A DNA stretch of 33,051 nucleotides, from NCBI GenBank assembly GCA_028697345.1, contig JAQVFF010000003.1:1-33051 (forward strand), written 5' to 3'. Under the pieces are notes generated by a model. It did not search any database. It was not told where the DNA came from and saw only the letters and a list, made by a program, of their open reading frames with translations. Shown here piece by piece: positions 12,989 through 21,859 of the stretch. This stretch comes from Candidatus Shapirobacteria bacterium (GTDB lineage: Bacteria; Patescibacteriota; Microgenomatia; 0-14-0-10-38-17). Every line of letters starts with the position of its first letter. The first letter of the stretch is position 1. Both the position numbers and the translations under genes were made by a program.

Positions 12989-14023
12989 TTATTGTTTGCT
13001 GATTGCTCGTTTATAAAGATCAATGTTTTCAATGGCAATGCCTGTTCCCTTTACAATACAAAGTATCGGGTCAGGAGCGACAAAACAAGGCACACCAATC
13101 TCCTCAGTCATCAACCGATCAAGGTTTTTTAATAAACTAGTTCCTCCGGAAAAGACAATTCCCTTGTCAATAATATCCCGAGCCAGTTCTGGTGGAGTGT
13201 CTTCCAAAACACCCTTAACTGCACCAACCATTTGGGTCAAAACCGGTTGAATCGCTTCGTTTATTTGACTACTAGTCAACTCTATTGAGCGAGGTAATCC
13301 CAACAAAGAATCTCGCCCTTTAATTTCCATCTTATCCTCTTTTTCCGGTTTAGTGGCAGAACCGATTTTAATTTTTACTTCTTCTGCTGTTTGATCACCG
13401 ATAATTAAGTTATAATTTTTTCTTAAATAGGCCATAATCGCCTCATCGATAAGGTTTCCACCCACTCGTAAGGAGTCGTGAACTACTACTCCTCCCAAAG
13501 CAATTACCGCAATCTCAGTCGATCCACCCCCAATGTCAACAATCATGTTGCCTGAAGCCTCGGCGATCGGCATTTGAGCACCAATTGCCGCTGCCAAAGG
13601 CTCATCGATTAAATAAACTGTTTTTGCTCCAGCCTGAATGGTAGCTTCCATTACCGCCCGCCTCTCTACTTGAGTCGCCCCGGTGGGAATACAAACCATC
13701 ACCTCTGGTTTCATAAAATGAGGCCCTAAAGCCTCACGAATAAAATAACGAATCATTGCCTCAGTAATACGATAATTGGCGATCACGCCTTCCCTTAGAG
13801 GCCGAGAGGCTACAATGTTTTCCGGTGTTCGACCGAGCATTTTTTTTGCCTCCCGGCCAACAGCTACTACTCGGTTATCATCAAAAGCAACCGCAACCAC
13901 CGTTGGCTCATTTAAAACAATCCCTTTACCCTCCAAATAAACTAGACAATTCGCTGTTCCCAAATCAATACCAACCCGTCTTGGTGATAGTCCTTTGATA
14001 ATATTTGATATTTTCTTATACAT
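12989..14023 (-). CDS. mreB: Rod-shape determining protein MreB
   Basis: 344 residues, the full family length. GIDLGTANCLVYLEGKG (18-34) is the phosphate-1 loop, IDEPLAAAIGA and MIVDIGGGSTEIAVI form the phosphate-2/connect regions, and IVFSGGTSLLKNLDRLM is the adenosine motif near the C-terminus. MreB filaments organise wall synthesis. A second mreB starts at the left edge of this window, so the genome has at least two. The start is supported by a minus-strand extended -10 (14054-14062) 24 nt before the predicted leader end. Confidence 0.96.
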   Translation of the reverse strand: MYKKISNIIKGLSPRRVGIDLGTANCLVYLEGKGIVLNEPTVVAVAFDDNRVVAVGREAKKMLGRTPENIVASRPLREGVIANYRITEAMIRYFIREALGPHFMKPEVMVCIPTGATQVERRAVMEATIQAGAKTVYLIDEPLAAAIGAQMPIAEASGNMIVDIGGGSTEIAVIALGGVVVHDSLRVGGNLIDEAIMAYLRKNYNLIIGDQTAEEVKIKIGSATKPEKEDKMEIKGRDSLLGLPRSIELTSSQINEAIQPVLTQMVGAVKGVLEDTPPELARDIIDKGIVFSGGTSLLKNLDRLMTEEIGVPCFVAPDPILCIVKGTGIAIENIDLYKRAISKQ

Positions 14024-14053
14024 TGGGGGCTAAAAAATAACTAATGTAAATTA

Positions 14054-14062
14054 ATTATAGCA
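14054..14062 (-). promoter_or_regulatory. Extended -10 promoter of mreB-wecG
   Basis: Minus-strand TG-C-TATAAT, a perfect extended -10; predicted start near 14047, leader about 24 nt. No convincing -35 box. Confidence 0.65.
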
Positions 14063-14137
14063 CTCACTAACAACCGTCGATAAGTTATTTAAAAAATCTA
14101 AAATGCTCCTAAAAAAATAGCTTCATCTTTATTTTTG

Positions 14138-14146
14138 TGATATTAT
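14138..14146 (+). promoter_or_regulatory. Extended -10 promoter of the PEGA-domain gene
   Basis: TG-A-TATTAT predicts a start near 14153, a leader of only about 9 nt. Confidence 0.6.
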
Positions 14147-14161
14147 ATTTCAAGTTAAGAT

Positions 14162-15469
14162 ATGAATCGGGGTCAAAAAAGAAATTTAATTACTCTTGCC
14201 AGTCTAATTTTAGTTGTTGTTTTAACACTGGTGGTTGGCTTCTTTGTTAGAGGTTATCGAATAGACACTGGTAATAAGACCCTTCAACCAACCGGAATTC
14301 TATCGGCCAACTCTGTTCCTGAAGGGGCTCAGGTTTGGATTAACGGAAAATTAAAAACGGCCACCAACCAAACAATAAACTTATCGCCGGGACACTATCA
14401 AATAGAAATTAAAAAACCCGGTTTTGCCACCTGGAAAAAAACCATTATTATCGAAAGGGAGGTGGTTTCTGAAACTAATGCTCGTCTTTTCCCCATTGCC
14501 CCCGATTTAAAAGCACTAAGCTTTACTGGAGCCAACCGCCCACAAATTTCTCCCGACGGCACCAAAATAGTTTATTTTGTTATTTCCGAGAAAGAGTCAG
14601 ACAATATAACCAAAGAGGCAACAATTAAGGAAAATCTTTCAAGTAATGACCAAGAAGAAGAAAGTGAAGCTGTTGCCGCTCTTGAGCCAGAAGAAAACAA
14701 AATTGGCTTATGGCTTATCAATTTGGCTGAAAAGCCATTGGGTCGTTCTTTTCAATCAAGAATTTTTATCCAACTAAGACCCGATTTTAATTTTGAAGAA
14801 GCGGTTATTCGCTGGTCACCAGACTCCAGAAAAATAATTATGATTGTCCCTAGCTCCAATAATAAAAAGGATTATTTCCTTCTTGATACTAATCAGTCTT
14901 ACGACTTTACCACCCCACCATTGATTGGGGAAAGAGAAAACCTTGCCTTAAAAACTTTAGCCGAATGGCAAGAACAAAATAATCTCGACTTTCAACAGCT
15001 TTTTGAGGAATTACCCGAAAAATTTCAAGATATTTTAATTGATCAGGCGGTCAATTTAGTTTTTTCTCCCGACGAACAAAAAATTCTTTACCAAGTTAAA
15101 AAGGAAATAAATCTACCCGAAAAATTTATCACCAGGGAAATTATTGGCACTTCAACCCAAAAAGAAAATCGCCAACTAAAACCTGGTTCCTGGTATGTTT
15201 ATGACAATAAAGAAGATAAAAATTTCCTGGTTCTGGAAAGTCAGGAAACCGAAGTTAGTTGGTTTACCACTTCCCGCCACTTGCTAATCACTAAGAAAAA
15301 TCTTTCAATCGAAGTTATTGAATATGACGGCCAAAACCAAACCACTATCTATTCGGGACCATTTGAAGATAACTATGTTTTCCCTTTCCCCTCGGGTAAA
15401 CAATTACTCATTTTAACATCATTAAACAAAAACCAACCCTCCGACCTTTATTCTATTTCCTTAGAATAA
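14162..15469 (+). CDS. Membrane-anchored PEGA-domain protein with propeller-like C-terminal region
   Basis: 435 residues. A single transmembrane segment (about 10-30) anchors the protein, with the rest outside. Residues about 42-110 form a PEGA domain (SVPEGAQVWINGKLKTAT, then LSPGHYQIEIKKPGFATWKK), a surface module named for this motif. After a charged low-complexity stretch (about 135-180) come repeats of the type IRWSPDSRKIIMI and LVFSPDEQKILYQV, which look like the blades of a WD40/TolB-like beta-propeller. Similar PEGA-propeller proteins are frequent in Patescibacteria; a function is not known. It is divergent from mreB and is not in an operon. Confidence 0.75.
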   Translation: MNRGQKRNLITLASLILVVVLTLVVGFFVRGYRIDTGNKTLQPTGILSANSVPEGAQVWINGKLKTATNQTINLSPGHYQIEIKKPGFATWKKTIIIEREVVSETNARLFPIAPDLKALSFTGANRPQISPDGTKIVYFVISEKESDNITKEATIKENLSSNDQEEESEAVAALEPEENKIGLWLINLAEKPLGRSFQSRIFIQLRPDFNFEEAVIRWSPDSRKIIMIVPSSNNKKDYFLLDTNQSYDFTTPPLIGERENLALKTLAEWQEQNNLDFQQLFEELPEKFQDILIDQAVNLVFSPDEQKILYQVKKEINLPEKFITREIIGTSTQKENRQLKPGSWYVYDNKEDKNFLVLESQETEVSWFTTSRHLLITKKNLSIEVIEYDGQNQTTIYSGPFEDNYVFPFPSGKQLLILTSLNKNQPSDLYSISLE

Positions 15470-15502
15470 ACTGCTTTTTTGTCACTTGTCCTCACACTTT
15501 TG

Positions 15503-15574
<72 letters not shown>

Positions 15575-15646
15575 CAGAGAACAATTTGAATTTTAACACA
15601 GTCCAGGCTAAAATAAACTAAATAAAACTTTATATAGAACCTTAAA

Positions 15647-15720
15647 CGGAGAGTGGCGCAGTGGCTTAGCGCGCTAGCATCGGGAGCTAGAGGCCCCGGG
15701 TTCAAATCCCGGCTCTCCGA
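15647..15720 (+). tRNA. tRNA-Pro(CGG)
   Basis: Plus strand: acceptor CGGAGAG/CTCTCCG with the C1-G72 pair typical of proline tRNAs, anticodon arm CTAGC-ATCGGGA-GCTAG (anticodon CGG) and T-arm CCGGG-TTCAAAT-CCCGG. Discriminator A; CCA not encoded. Confidence 0.95.
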
Positions 15721-15766
15721 CTTTATCAAAAACTTCCCCTACCTTACAAAACAATCCCTAATAACA

Positions 15767-16819
15767 TTATGAACGTGACCATTTTTTTTCTTTTAGCCAA
15801 CAGGATAAAATTACCAATATCATTAATAAACAAGAGACTCCACCGGTAAAAATAATCACTCCTAAGAAATCCCGACTACCAAATAAATAAAATAGTAACG
15901 ACGGTAAAAAAGTAAAAATTAAAGATATTGATTGACTAAAGCCCAGATCCTGATGCCAAAACTCCTTTAAAGTAAATCCAAAAGCAAAAAAAGAACTAAT
16001 AATTGCTAATATCGCTAATGCCGCCATTATTCTTGCCCAAACTAAAGATATATTACTTAAGCCAAAAATAAACTCCTCTGATACCCCGCCACCCAATAAG
16101 CCCAACCCCACCACAATGAACAAACCATATAAAATCCCTGGCAATAGACTTCCCACGGTTATTGCCCGAAACACTGGTTTTCTTTCAAATTTTAAAATCT
16201 CCCCAAGTTCCGGTATTACCGCGGCACCAGCATAAGAAAAGAAAAAAACTGAAAATAACTGAATTAAATTATTGCCCGGACTAATGGCAAAATTATTTGG
16301 GCTAATTCTAATAGCACCCCAAAAGAAAAAGCTAACAAGCAATAAAATTAACAACCAGACAACAATAGTATTAACTCGAGCAATTGACTTTAAACCAAAT
16401 ACCATTATCCAAAAGGCAATTATAAAGAAAATTAGACCCCAAAAAAAAGAAGTTAACCAAGGAAATAAAAAATACAAAAAATCACCAGTACCAATTAAAT
16501 AGACCAGAAGCGTTCCATTAATATTAATCAGTATCGTCAAGCTACCCACTAAACCACCAGCCCGGCCCCAATACTTCCGACCATAACTGGCTAGCTGACA
16601 ATTTTCCCCAGAAGCCAATATCAGTTGTGCATAGGCCAAATTCAATAACCAACTAATCAAACCCACCAAAACCAAAACAATCATTCCCTTAATTAATCCC
16701 GATTGGTAAACAATAAAGGGCAAAGTAAAAACACCCACCCCAACAATAGCACCAAATAAAAATAATCCCCCTTGAAAGGTTAGATTATTTTTTCTCAAAC
16801 TCTTTAGAATAAATTTCAT
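15767..16819 (-). CDS. Amino acid permease, aromatic amino acid/AAAP-type
   Basis: 350 residues from ATG 16819, almost entirely transmembrane (about 11 helices). The first helix reads FLFGAIVGVGVFTLPFIVYQSG, the broken-helix substrate and ion site (GxGxGxxxLP pattern) of the tyrosine/tryptophan permease and related amino-acid/polyamine transporters. The later AGAAVIPELGEIL and SSFFAFGFTLKEFWHQDLGF fit the same group. Substrate unknown. A longer reading frame opens at 16861, but its first 14 residues lie inside ndk and are not membrane-like. ATG 16819 has AAGGAG very close upstream (about 2 nt). The gene overlaps the end of ndk by about 35 nt, so it is the third gene of the M16-ndk operon. Confidence 0.8.
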   Translation of the reverse strand: MKFILKSLRKNNLTFQGGLFLFGAIVGVGVFTLPFIVYQSGLIKGMIVLVLVGLISWLLNLAYAQLILASGENCQLASYGRKYWGRAGGLVGSLTILININGTLLVYLIGTGDFLYFLFPWLTSFFWGLIFFIIAFWIMVFGLKSIARVNTIVVWLLILLLVSFFFWGAIRISPNNFAISPGNNLIQLFSVFFFSYAGAAVIPELGEILKFERKPVFRAITVGSLLPGILYGLFIVVGLGLLGGGVSEEFIFGLSNISLVWARIMAALAILAIISSFFAFGFTLKEFWHQDLGFSQSISLIFTFLPSLLFYLFGSRDFLGVIIFTGGVSCLLMILVILSCWLKEKKWSRS

Positions 16820-17351
16820 TCTCCTTAAACCACAACTGCCTTTCTCTGGCCGCTTCTTCAACCGTTCCTGAGGCGTGAATTAAGTTATGAATTGATCTCT
16901 TTTCGGCATTGGTAATATCAGGGGAATCAAGACCAAAATCACCTCGAATTGTTCCCGGAGGAGCCGAAATCGGATAAGTCGGACCAACGATTTTTCTGAT
17001 TATTTCCACCGTGCCAGCTGGACCTTCCCAAATCATAGCCAAAACCGGACCCTCTGTTAAGTAGGCAACATTCCATTTTTGAACCATTTCTCCCATTTGA
17101 TGATTAGTCATTTTTCCAAACTCCTCATTAGGATCCATACCGTGTTCTTCATAAAATTGGCGAATTTTTTGACCAATATTTTCAAACCACTCATCGTCAA
17201 CCCCATAATGTTTAAAAGCCAAACTCTCGTCAATCCAAATCATTTTCATTGCCATTGGTCTTAAACCGGCTTTCTCAAAACGACTAACAATCTCACCAAT
17301 CAACCCCCTGACAACGCCGTCTGGTTTAACTAAAACTACTGATTGTTCCAT
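16785..17351 (-). CDS. ndk: Nucleoside diphosphate kinase with an internal insertion
   Basis: 188 residues against the usual 135-150. It passes phosphate between nucleoside tri- and diphosphates through a phospho-histidine. Family signatures: SVVLVKPDGVVRGLIGEIVSRFE at the start, GPVLAMIWEGPAGTVEIIRKIVG, the PGTIRGDFGLD stretch, and NLIHASG with the catalytic His at 159. The extra length comes mainly from an insertion after HYG (about residues 50-85, charged), plus a short tail. The start shares one base with the M16 stop (TAATG) and has a strong Shine-Dalgarno site, GGAGGTGAT, inside the end of the M16 gene. Confidence 0.94.
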   Translation of the reverse strand: MEQSVVLVKPDGVVRGLIGEIVSRFEKAGLRPMAMKMIWIDESLAFKHYGVDDEWFENIGQKIRQFYEEHGMDPNEEFGKMTNHQMGEMVQKWNVAYLTEGPVLAMIWEGPAGTVEIIRKIVGPTYPISAPPGTIRGDFGLDSPDITNAEKRSIHNLIHASGTVEEAARERQLWFKENEIYSKEFEKK

Positions 17352-18598
17352 TAAGTATCACCTCCCTTAAGGCTGCCAACTAAAGCAATTTTAATTTTTT
17401 CTGGAGAAAATATTTCTTTGGCAACCGACAAAATATCGGATTCATCAACACTTTTAATTATCTTTAGCACCTGATCCGCGCTTTTGACATCTGGTTCTAA
17501 TAATAGTTGCTTGCCGTAAAAATGAGCCTTCTTATAAGAATCTTCCAAGGATAAAAATAATTTCCCCTCAAAAAAATGTTTCGCCTTATCTAGTTCCTCT
17601 CTTTTAACTCTCTTTTCGGCTAATAAAAACAGCTGGTTTTTAATTTCTCTTATTGCCTCAGCCAACCTTTCCTTATTCAGCCCGGCCGTAATCTCAAAAA
17701 AACCCACTTCATTAAATAATTCCGTCGAGGAATTAATCGAATAACATAAACCTCGTTTTTCTCTAATCTCCTGGAACAACCGAGAAGACATTCCGCCGCC
17801 AAGGATAATATTTAACAAACCCTGAGCAAAGCGTCTTTTATCTTGCCTGGATAATGCCCGTACTCCCATCGCTAAATGAACCTGATCAGTTTCTTTATTA
17901 ACTTTTTTAATTTTTTCTCTTTCTGATTTTACTCTAAATGGACAAAAAGAAATCGTTTCTCCTCTCGGGGGAGAAGAAAAATATGCATTTATTTCCTTTT
18001 TAATTCTAGAGAGATTTTTTATTCCTCCAGCTACTACCAAAACTATTCCTCCCGACCAATAAAAAGTTTCCTTAAAATCAACAAAATCTTTTTGAGTAAA
18101 ATTGGTAATTGTTTCTTTGCGACCGACACCACTGGCTCCTAAGGGGTGATTAGGAAACAATAATCTAGCCAGTTCAATCTGGGCTCGATACTGGGGAACA
18201 TCATGATACATATAAAGTTCCTCTAAAATAACTCCCCTTTCAACACTAATTTCTTTTTTCGCCAACAAAGGCTCCAATAATAACTGCGAAATCAAATCCA
18301 AACCAACGCTAAAATCACGTCCAGCAGTCTTAGTATAATAATAGGTATATTCTTGAGCAGTAGCTCCATTATATTCGGCTCCAATTTCATCGACCGCGAG
18401 GGCTAAATCTTGCTTAGAGGGAAACTTTTTTGTCCCCTTAAAAACCATATGCTCATAAAAATGGGCCAAACCTTCTCTGCTTTCATCCTCGTAACGAGAA
18501 CCAACTCTTACTAAACCCAAAACCGTGACGCTTTCACTATGGTCAGGAAGTAATAACACTTTCAAGCCGCCTGATAAATTAAACTCTTCAAAAAACAT
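17351..18598 (-). CDS. M16-family zinc peptidase (insulinase-like)
   Basis: 415 residues, the short single-chain type. HFYEH (46-50) is the inverted zinc motif HxxEH of family M16, with ERGVILEEL further on supplying the third ligand Glu. The C-terminal half has the inactive-domain pattern (MSSRLFQEIREKRGLCYSINS, the R/Y substrate-binding signature). Bacterial homologues such as YmxG are cytoplasmic or processing-type peptidases; the substrate here is unknown. It leads the M16-ndk-permease operon. A minus-strand TAGAAT (18605-18610) would start transcription right at the ATG, with no Shine-Dalgarno site. Confidence 0.9.
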   Translation of the reverse strand: MFFEEFNLSGGLKVLLLPDHSESVTVLGLVRVGSRYEDESREGLAHFYEHMVFKGTKKFPSKQDLALAVDEIGAEYNGATAQEYTYYYTKTAGRDFSVGLDLISQLLLEPLLAKKEISVERGVILEELYMYHDVPQYRAQIELARLLFPNHPLGASGVGRKETITNFTQKDFVDFKETFYWSGGIVLVVAGGIKNLSRIKKEINAYFSSPPRGETISFCPFRVKSEREKIKKVNKETDQVHLAMGVRALSRQDKRRFAQGLLNIILGGGMSSRLFQEIREKRGLCYSINSSTELFNEVGFFEITAGLNKERLAEAIREIKNQLFLLAEKRVKREELDKAKHFFEGKLFLSLEDSYKKAHFYGKQLLLEPDVKSADQVLKIIKSVDESDILSVAKEIFSPEKIKIALVGSLKGGDT

Positions 18599-18604
18599 AA
18601 TTCT

Positions 18605-18610
18605 ATTCTA
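18605..18610 (-). promoter_or_regulatory. Possible -10 box of the M16 operon
   Basis: Minus-strand TAGAAT, placed so that the predicted start coincides with the ATG at 18598. No TG extension and no good -35, so this is tentative. Confidence 0.35.
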
Positions 18611-18725
18611 ATAAATTAGCAAATTAAAATAAATAAAAAAAATTACCGTTATGCTATTTTAGCACTCCCCTCTCTTCTCGTCATCTTAACAATAAGTCAA
18701 AAAGATTTTTCCAATTACTAACAAT

Positions 18726-18734
18726 TGTTATAAT
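18726..18734 (+). promoter_or_regulatory. Extended -10 promoter of the phosphatase-family gene
   Basis: TG-T-TATAAT, a perfect extended -10. The predicted start is base 18741, one base before the GTG start codon at 18742. Confidence 0.7.
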
Positions 18735-18741
18735 ATCCTTA

Positions 18742-20001
18742 GTGATTAATAATAAGACGGCATCATTGTTTACCAAAAATGCTCTAGTACCGCCTCGCTA
18801 CGAAGACTATAGTTTTGCCAACTTACCACAAGCAATCATTAACTTATTAACTAATTGCTACGCTTCTCGAAAGCTACCCAACAATGTTTTCCCCAAAGGG
18901 GAATTTTCTCATGTTTTTTTAATTCTGGTCGACAGTTTGGGCTACCTATCTTTTAGGCGATTTCAAAAATATTTTTCTCTACCCAAAAAGGCTATAATCT
19001 CTCCGCTGACAACAATTTTTCCTTCGACCACCGCCGCCGCTTTATCTACTTTTGCTACCGGCCTCCTTCCGCAAGAGCATGGCTTATTTGAGTGGCGCCT
19101 ATATTTGCCACAGGTTGACAATATTATTAAAACTCTTCCTTTCTGCTTTGAAGATAGCCGCCAACAAGACCAACTGATAGATCTTGGTTTTAGTCCTAAA
19201 AAAATATTCTTTAGCGAACCAACTATTTATCAAAAACTAGCCCGACAAAAAGTTGCTTCTTTTACTTTTAACCATCAAGACTACTATAAAAGCGCTTTTG
19301 CCAAAATCGTTCAAAAAGGGGCTAAACCAATCCCTTTTGCTAGCCTTTCTGAATTGTTGGTCACTTTAAACAAAACAGTTACCAAGATCACTCAAAAATA
19401 CTCCAAAACGTTTACTTTCGCCTACCTTGACTCACTAGACTCTATTGGTCATAAATATGGCCCTGAAAGTCTTTATTTTGAGGCCGAATTAGCTCAAATT
19501 GCCATGATGATTAACCAATTTCTGCTCCAATTCTTGCAAAAAAATTCCCAATCCAGTAGTTTACTGTTAATTACCGCTGATCACGGCCAGATTCAAGTTA
19601 ACCCTAAAAAAACCTTTTATCTTAATCGTTTTCACAAGTTAAAAAAGAGTCTCGCTTTAAAAGCCGATGGAAAACCAGTTCTGGCTACTGGAGGACCCAG
19701 GGATGTTTTTTTACATCTCAAAAAAGAAGCTGACAAAAATAATATTATTAGCTATTTAAAGAAAAACTTAATTAACCAAGCTGAAGTCTACTCTACTGCT
19801 CAAGCCTTGAAAATGGGTTGGTTTGGTAATCGTCAATCTTCTGAAAAATTTCAAGAACGTTTAGGTGATATTCTAATCTTGCCTAAAAACAATAGCACCA
19901 TTTGGCTAGATAATGGCGAAAAAAAAGTTGACAAGTTGGGTCATCATGGTGGTCTGACTGCTGAAGAAATGCTTGTCCCTTTGATCGCTATCCCCTTTTA
20001 G
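18742..20001 (+). CDS. Alkaline phosphatase superfamily enzyme (phosphodiesterase/nucleotide pyrophosphatase type)
   Basis: 419 residues from GTG 18742. The metal-binding and catalytic pattern of the superfamily is complete: LILVDSLGY (first Asp), PLTTIFPSTTAAALSTFATG (nucleophile Thr), YLDSLDSIGHKYGPES (Asp and His), LITADHGQIQV (Asp-His) and KLGHHGGLTAEEMLVPLI (last His). This is the arrangement of the type I phosphodiesterase branch. There is no signal peptide, so it seems cytoplasmic; a soluble phosphonate, phosphodiester or nucleotide substrate is possible but unknown. The GTG start is preferred because the perfect -10 box lies just 8 nt upstream. It converges with argS. Confidence 0.82.
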   Translation: MINNKTASLFTKNALVPPRYEDYSFANLPQAIINLLTNCYASRKLPNNVFPKGEFSHVFLILVDSLGYLSFRRFQKYFSLPKKAIISPLTTIFPSTTAAALSTFATGLLPQEHGLFEWRLYLPQVDNIIKTLPFCFEDSRQQDQLIDLGFSPKKIFFSEPTIYQKLARQKVASFTFNHQDYYKSAFAKIVQKGAKPIPFASLSELLVTLNKTVTKITQKYSKTFTFAYLDSLDSIGHKYGPESLYFEAELAQIAMMINQFLLQFLQKNSQSSSLLLITADHGQIQVNPKKTFYLNRFHKLKKSLALKADGKPVLATGGPRDVFLHLKKEADKNNIISYLKKNLINQAEVYSTAQALKMGWFGNRQSSEKFQERLGDILILPKNNSTIWLDNGEKKVDKLGHHGGLTAEEMLVPLIAIPF

Positions 20002-20053
20002 AAAAACTAAAGCAAAAAAATCAAATTTACTCTTTTTCAGTCTACACCTACAG

Positions 20054-21787
20054 TTACATTTTTTCTGGGGCTTCAATTCCCAACAAGCCTAAACCATTTT
20101 TTAAAACCTGGGCCGTTGCCTTACTTAATAATAAACGAAAAGCTTTTGCCTCTTTGTTTTTAGTCAATATTTGATGTTGGTTATAAAAAGTGTTGTAGTT
20201 TTGAGCCAACTGATAAAGTAGATTGGCAATTAGGTTTGGGGAAAACGTCCTGGCTGACTCATTAATTACTTTTTCAAAGTAGCAAATTAGTCTGGTAATT
20301 GCCAGTTCTTCTCTTTTTGGTTGGTATTCGGGTATTTTTGTTAAGTTGGTATCTGTTCCAGATTTCTCTAACACCCTTCGGGCTCGAGCATAGGTGTACT
20401 GTAAATAAGGCCCGGAATTGCCCTCTAGGGTCAATATTTTTTGCCAGTCGAAAACAATATTGGTTCTAGGGTTTTGTTTCAAGTCGTTATATTTGACTGC
20501 CCCTATCCCTACCACCCTGGCCACTTTCTCTTGACCTTTTATTGGTAAGTCTTTAGCAATACCGGCCTGAGTCGATAATTGACGAGCCCGATCAATCGCC
20601 TCTTTTAAAACCTTTCCCAAATGAATAATTCTACCACCCCTGGTTGATAGTTTCCCTAACCTTCCTCTAATCATACCGTGAGCAACATGAACTAGTCTTT
20701 CTCTCTTGATATAGTCCAGCTTCTCTGCCGCCTCAAATGTTTGGGTAAAATGAAGTTTGTGATCGGCACCCACCTCGTAAATAATCAATTCTGGATTCCA
20801 ACGCTCTACTCGATACTTAATTGTTGCCAAATCTCTTAATAAATAAGTGGTCGCCCCATCAGACTTAACCAACATGGCCGGAACCGGGCTGTCTTCCAAG
20901 GGCATTATTAAAGCCCCCTTACTTTTAATAACCAAGTTTTTGTTTTTTGCCTCATCTAAAACTGCCTTCATTTTATCTTGATAGAAACTTTCTCCTAAAG
21001 AAAAGTCAATATTAACCTTTAACAAACTATAAACCTTTTGATATTCAAATAAAGATAAGTTGACTAAATCCCGCCAAATGTTTTTCAGTTTTTGCTCACC
21101 CAACTCTAAACGCTTAAAATAACTCCTTGCTTTCTCTTGTAATCTAGGTTCTTGTCCTAGTTTCTGATAAAAATCGACATAAAGTTTCTCTAAATCCTCC
21201 ATGGTCAGTTTTTTTGGGTCAATTTTCTGTTGATCAATTTGATGAAGAAGAACACCAAATTGAGTACCCCAATCACCAAGATGGTTATCACCAACCGCTC
21301 GATAACCCAAAAAGGCAAAAATATTATAAAGAGCCTGACCAATAATGGTAGAGCGCAAGTGACCAACGCCAAAAGGTTTGGCGATATTGGGTGCTGAATA
21401 ATCAATGACCACTGTTTTTCCCCGACCAATTATTTGCCGACCAAAATCATCACCTTTGTTAATAACTTTAACTAACAACTTTTTATAGAACCTCTCTGAT
21501 AAATAAAAGTTGATAAAGCCCGGAGGAGCTACTTCTATTTTGTCAACCGTTTCCTTACCAGAAAAATTCTTTTCTAAAGTTTTTGCTATTACTTCTGCCA
21601 GCTCTAGCGGTGTTTTAGCTTCTGGGTAACTCTTGTTTTGAGAAAAGGCAACTAACGCAACGTTGGTAGCATAATCACCGTGGCCCTGAATACTATTCCC
21701 AGAGTCAAGATCAAAATCAATCCCAGATAAATTAATCTTATCCAAACTAGACGAAATCGCTTCTTTAATAACCCTTTCAACTGTCAT
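20054..21787 (-). CDS. argS: Arginyl-tRNA synthetase
   Basis: 577 residues, typical for the bacterial enzyme. It has the N-terminal Add1 domain (about 1-95, with QGHGDYATNVALV), the class I catalytic motif APNIAKPFGVGHLRST (HLRS replaces HIGH, as usual in ArgRS), GDNHLGDWGTQFGVL, the GKLSTRGG loop standing in for KMSKS, and the C-terminal DALR anticodon domain ending NGLGLLGIEAPEKM. It charges tRNA-Arg such as the CCT isoacceptor at 15503. It is a single gene. Confidence 0.97.
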   Translation of the reverse strand: MTVERVIKEAISSSLDKINLSGIDFDLDSGNSIQGHGDYATNVALVAFSQNKSYPEAKTPLELAEVIAKTLEKNFSGKETVDKIEVAPPGFINFYLSERFYKKLLVKVINKGDDFGRQIIGRGKTVVIDYSAPNIAKPFGVGHLRSTIIGQALYNIFAFLGYRAVGDNHLGDWGTQFGVLLHQIDQQKIDPKKLTMEDLEKLYVDFYQKLGQEPRLQEKARSYFKRLELGEQKLKNIWRDLVNLSLFEYQKVYSLLKVNIDFSLGESFYQDKMKAVLDEAKNKNLVIKSKGALIMPLEDSPVPAMLVKSDGATTYLLRDLATIKYRVERWNPELIIYEVGADHKLHFTQTFEAAEKLDYIKRERLVHVAHGMIRGRLGKLSTRGGRIIHLGKVLKEAIDRARQLSTQAGIAKDLPIKGQEKVARVVGIGAVKYNDLKQNPRTNIVFDWQKILTLEGNSGPYLQYTYARARRVLEKSGTDTNLTKIPEYQPKREELAITRLICYFEKVINESARTFSPNLIANLLYQLAQNYNTFYNQHQILTKNKEAKAFRLLLSKATAQVLKNGLGLLGIEAPEKM

Positions 21788-21794
21788 AAAATAA

Positions 21795-21800
21795 ATTATA
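21795..21800 (-). promoter_or_regulatory. -10 box of argS
   Basis: Minus-strand perfect TATAAT; predicted start at 21788, one base before the argS ATG. No TG extension or clear -35. Confidence 0.5.
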
Positions 21801-21859
21801 CCCTATCCGACATCCTTAATCGCCCTAAACTCCTTGTGTCATCAATTATGTTTCTCTTT

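Noticed and set aside
16820-16861. A 14-residue longer N-terminus of the permease
   Set aside because: It lies inside ndk, lacks membrane character, and ATG 16819 has an AAGGAG site directly upstream.
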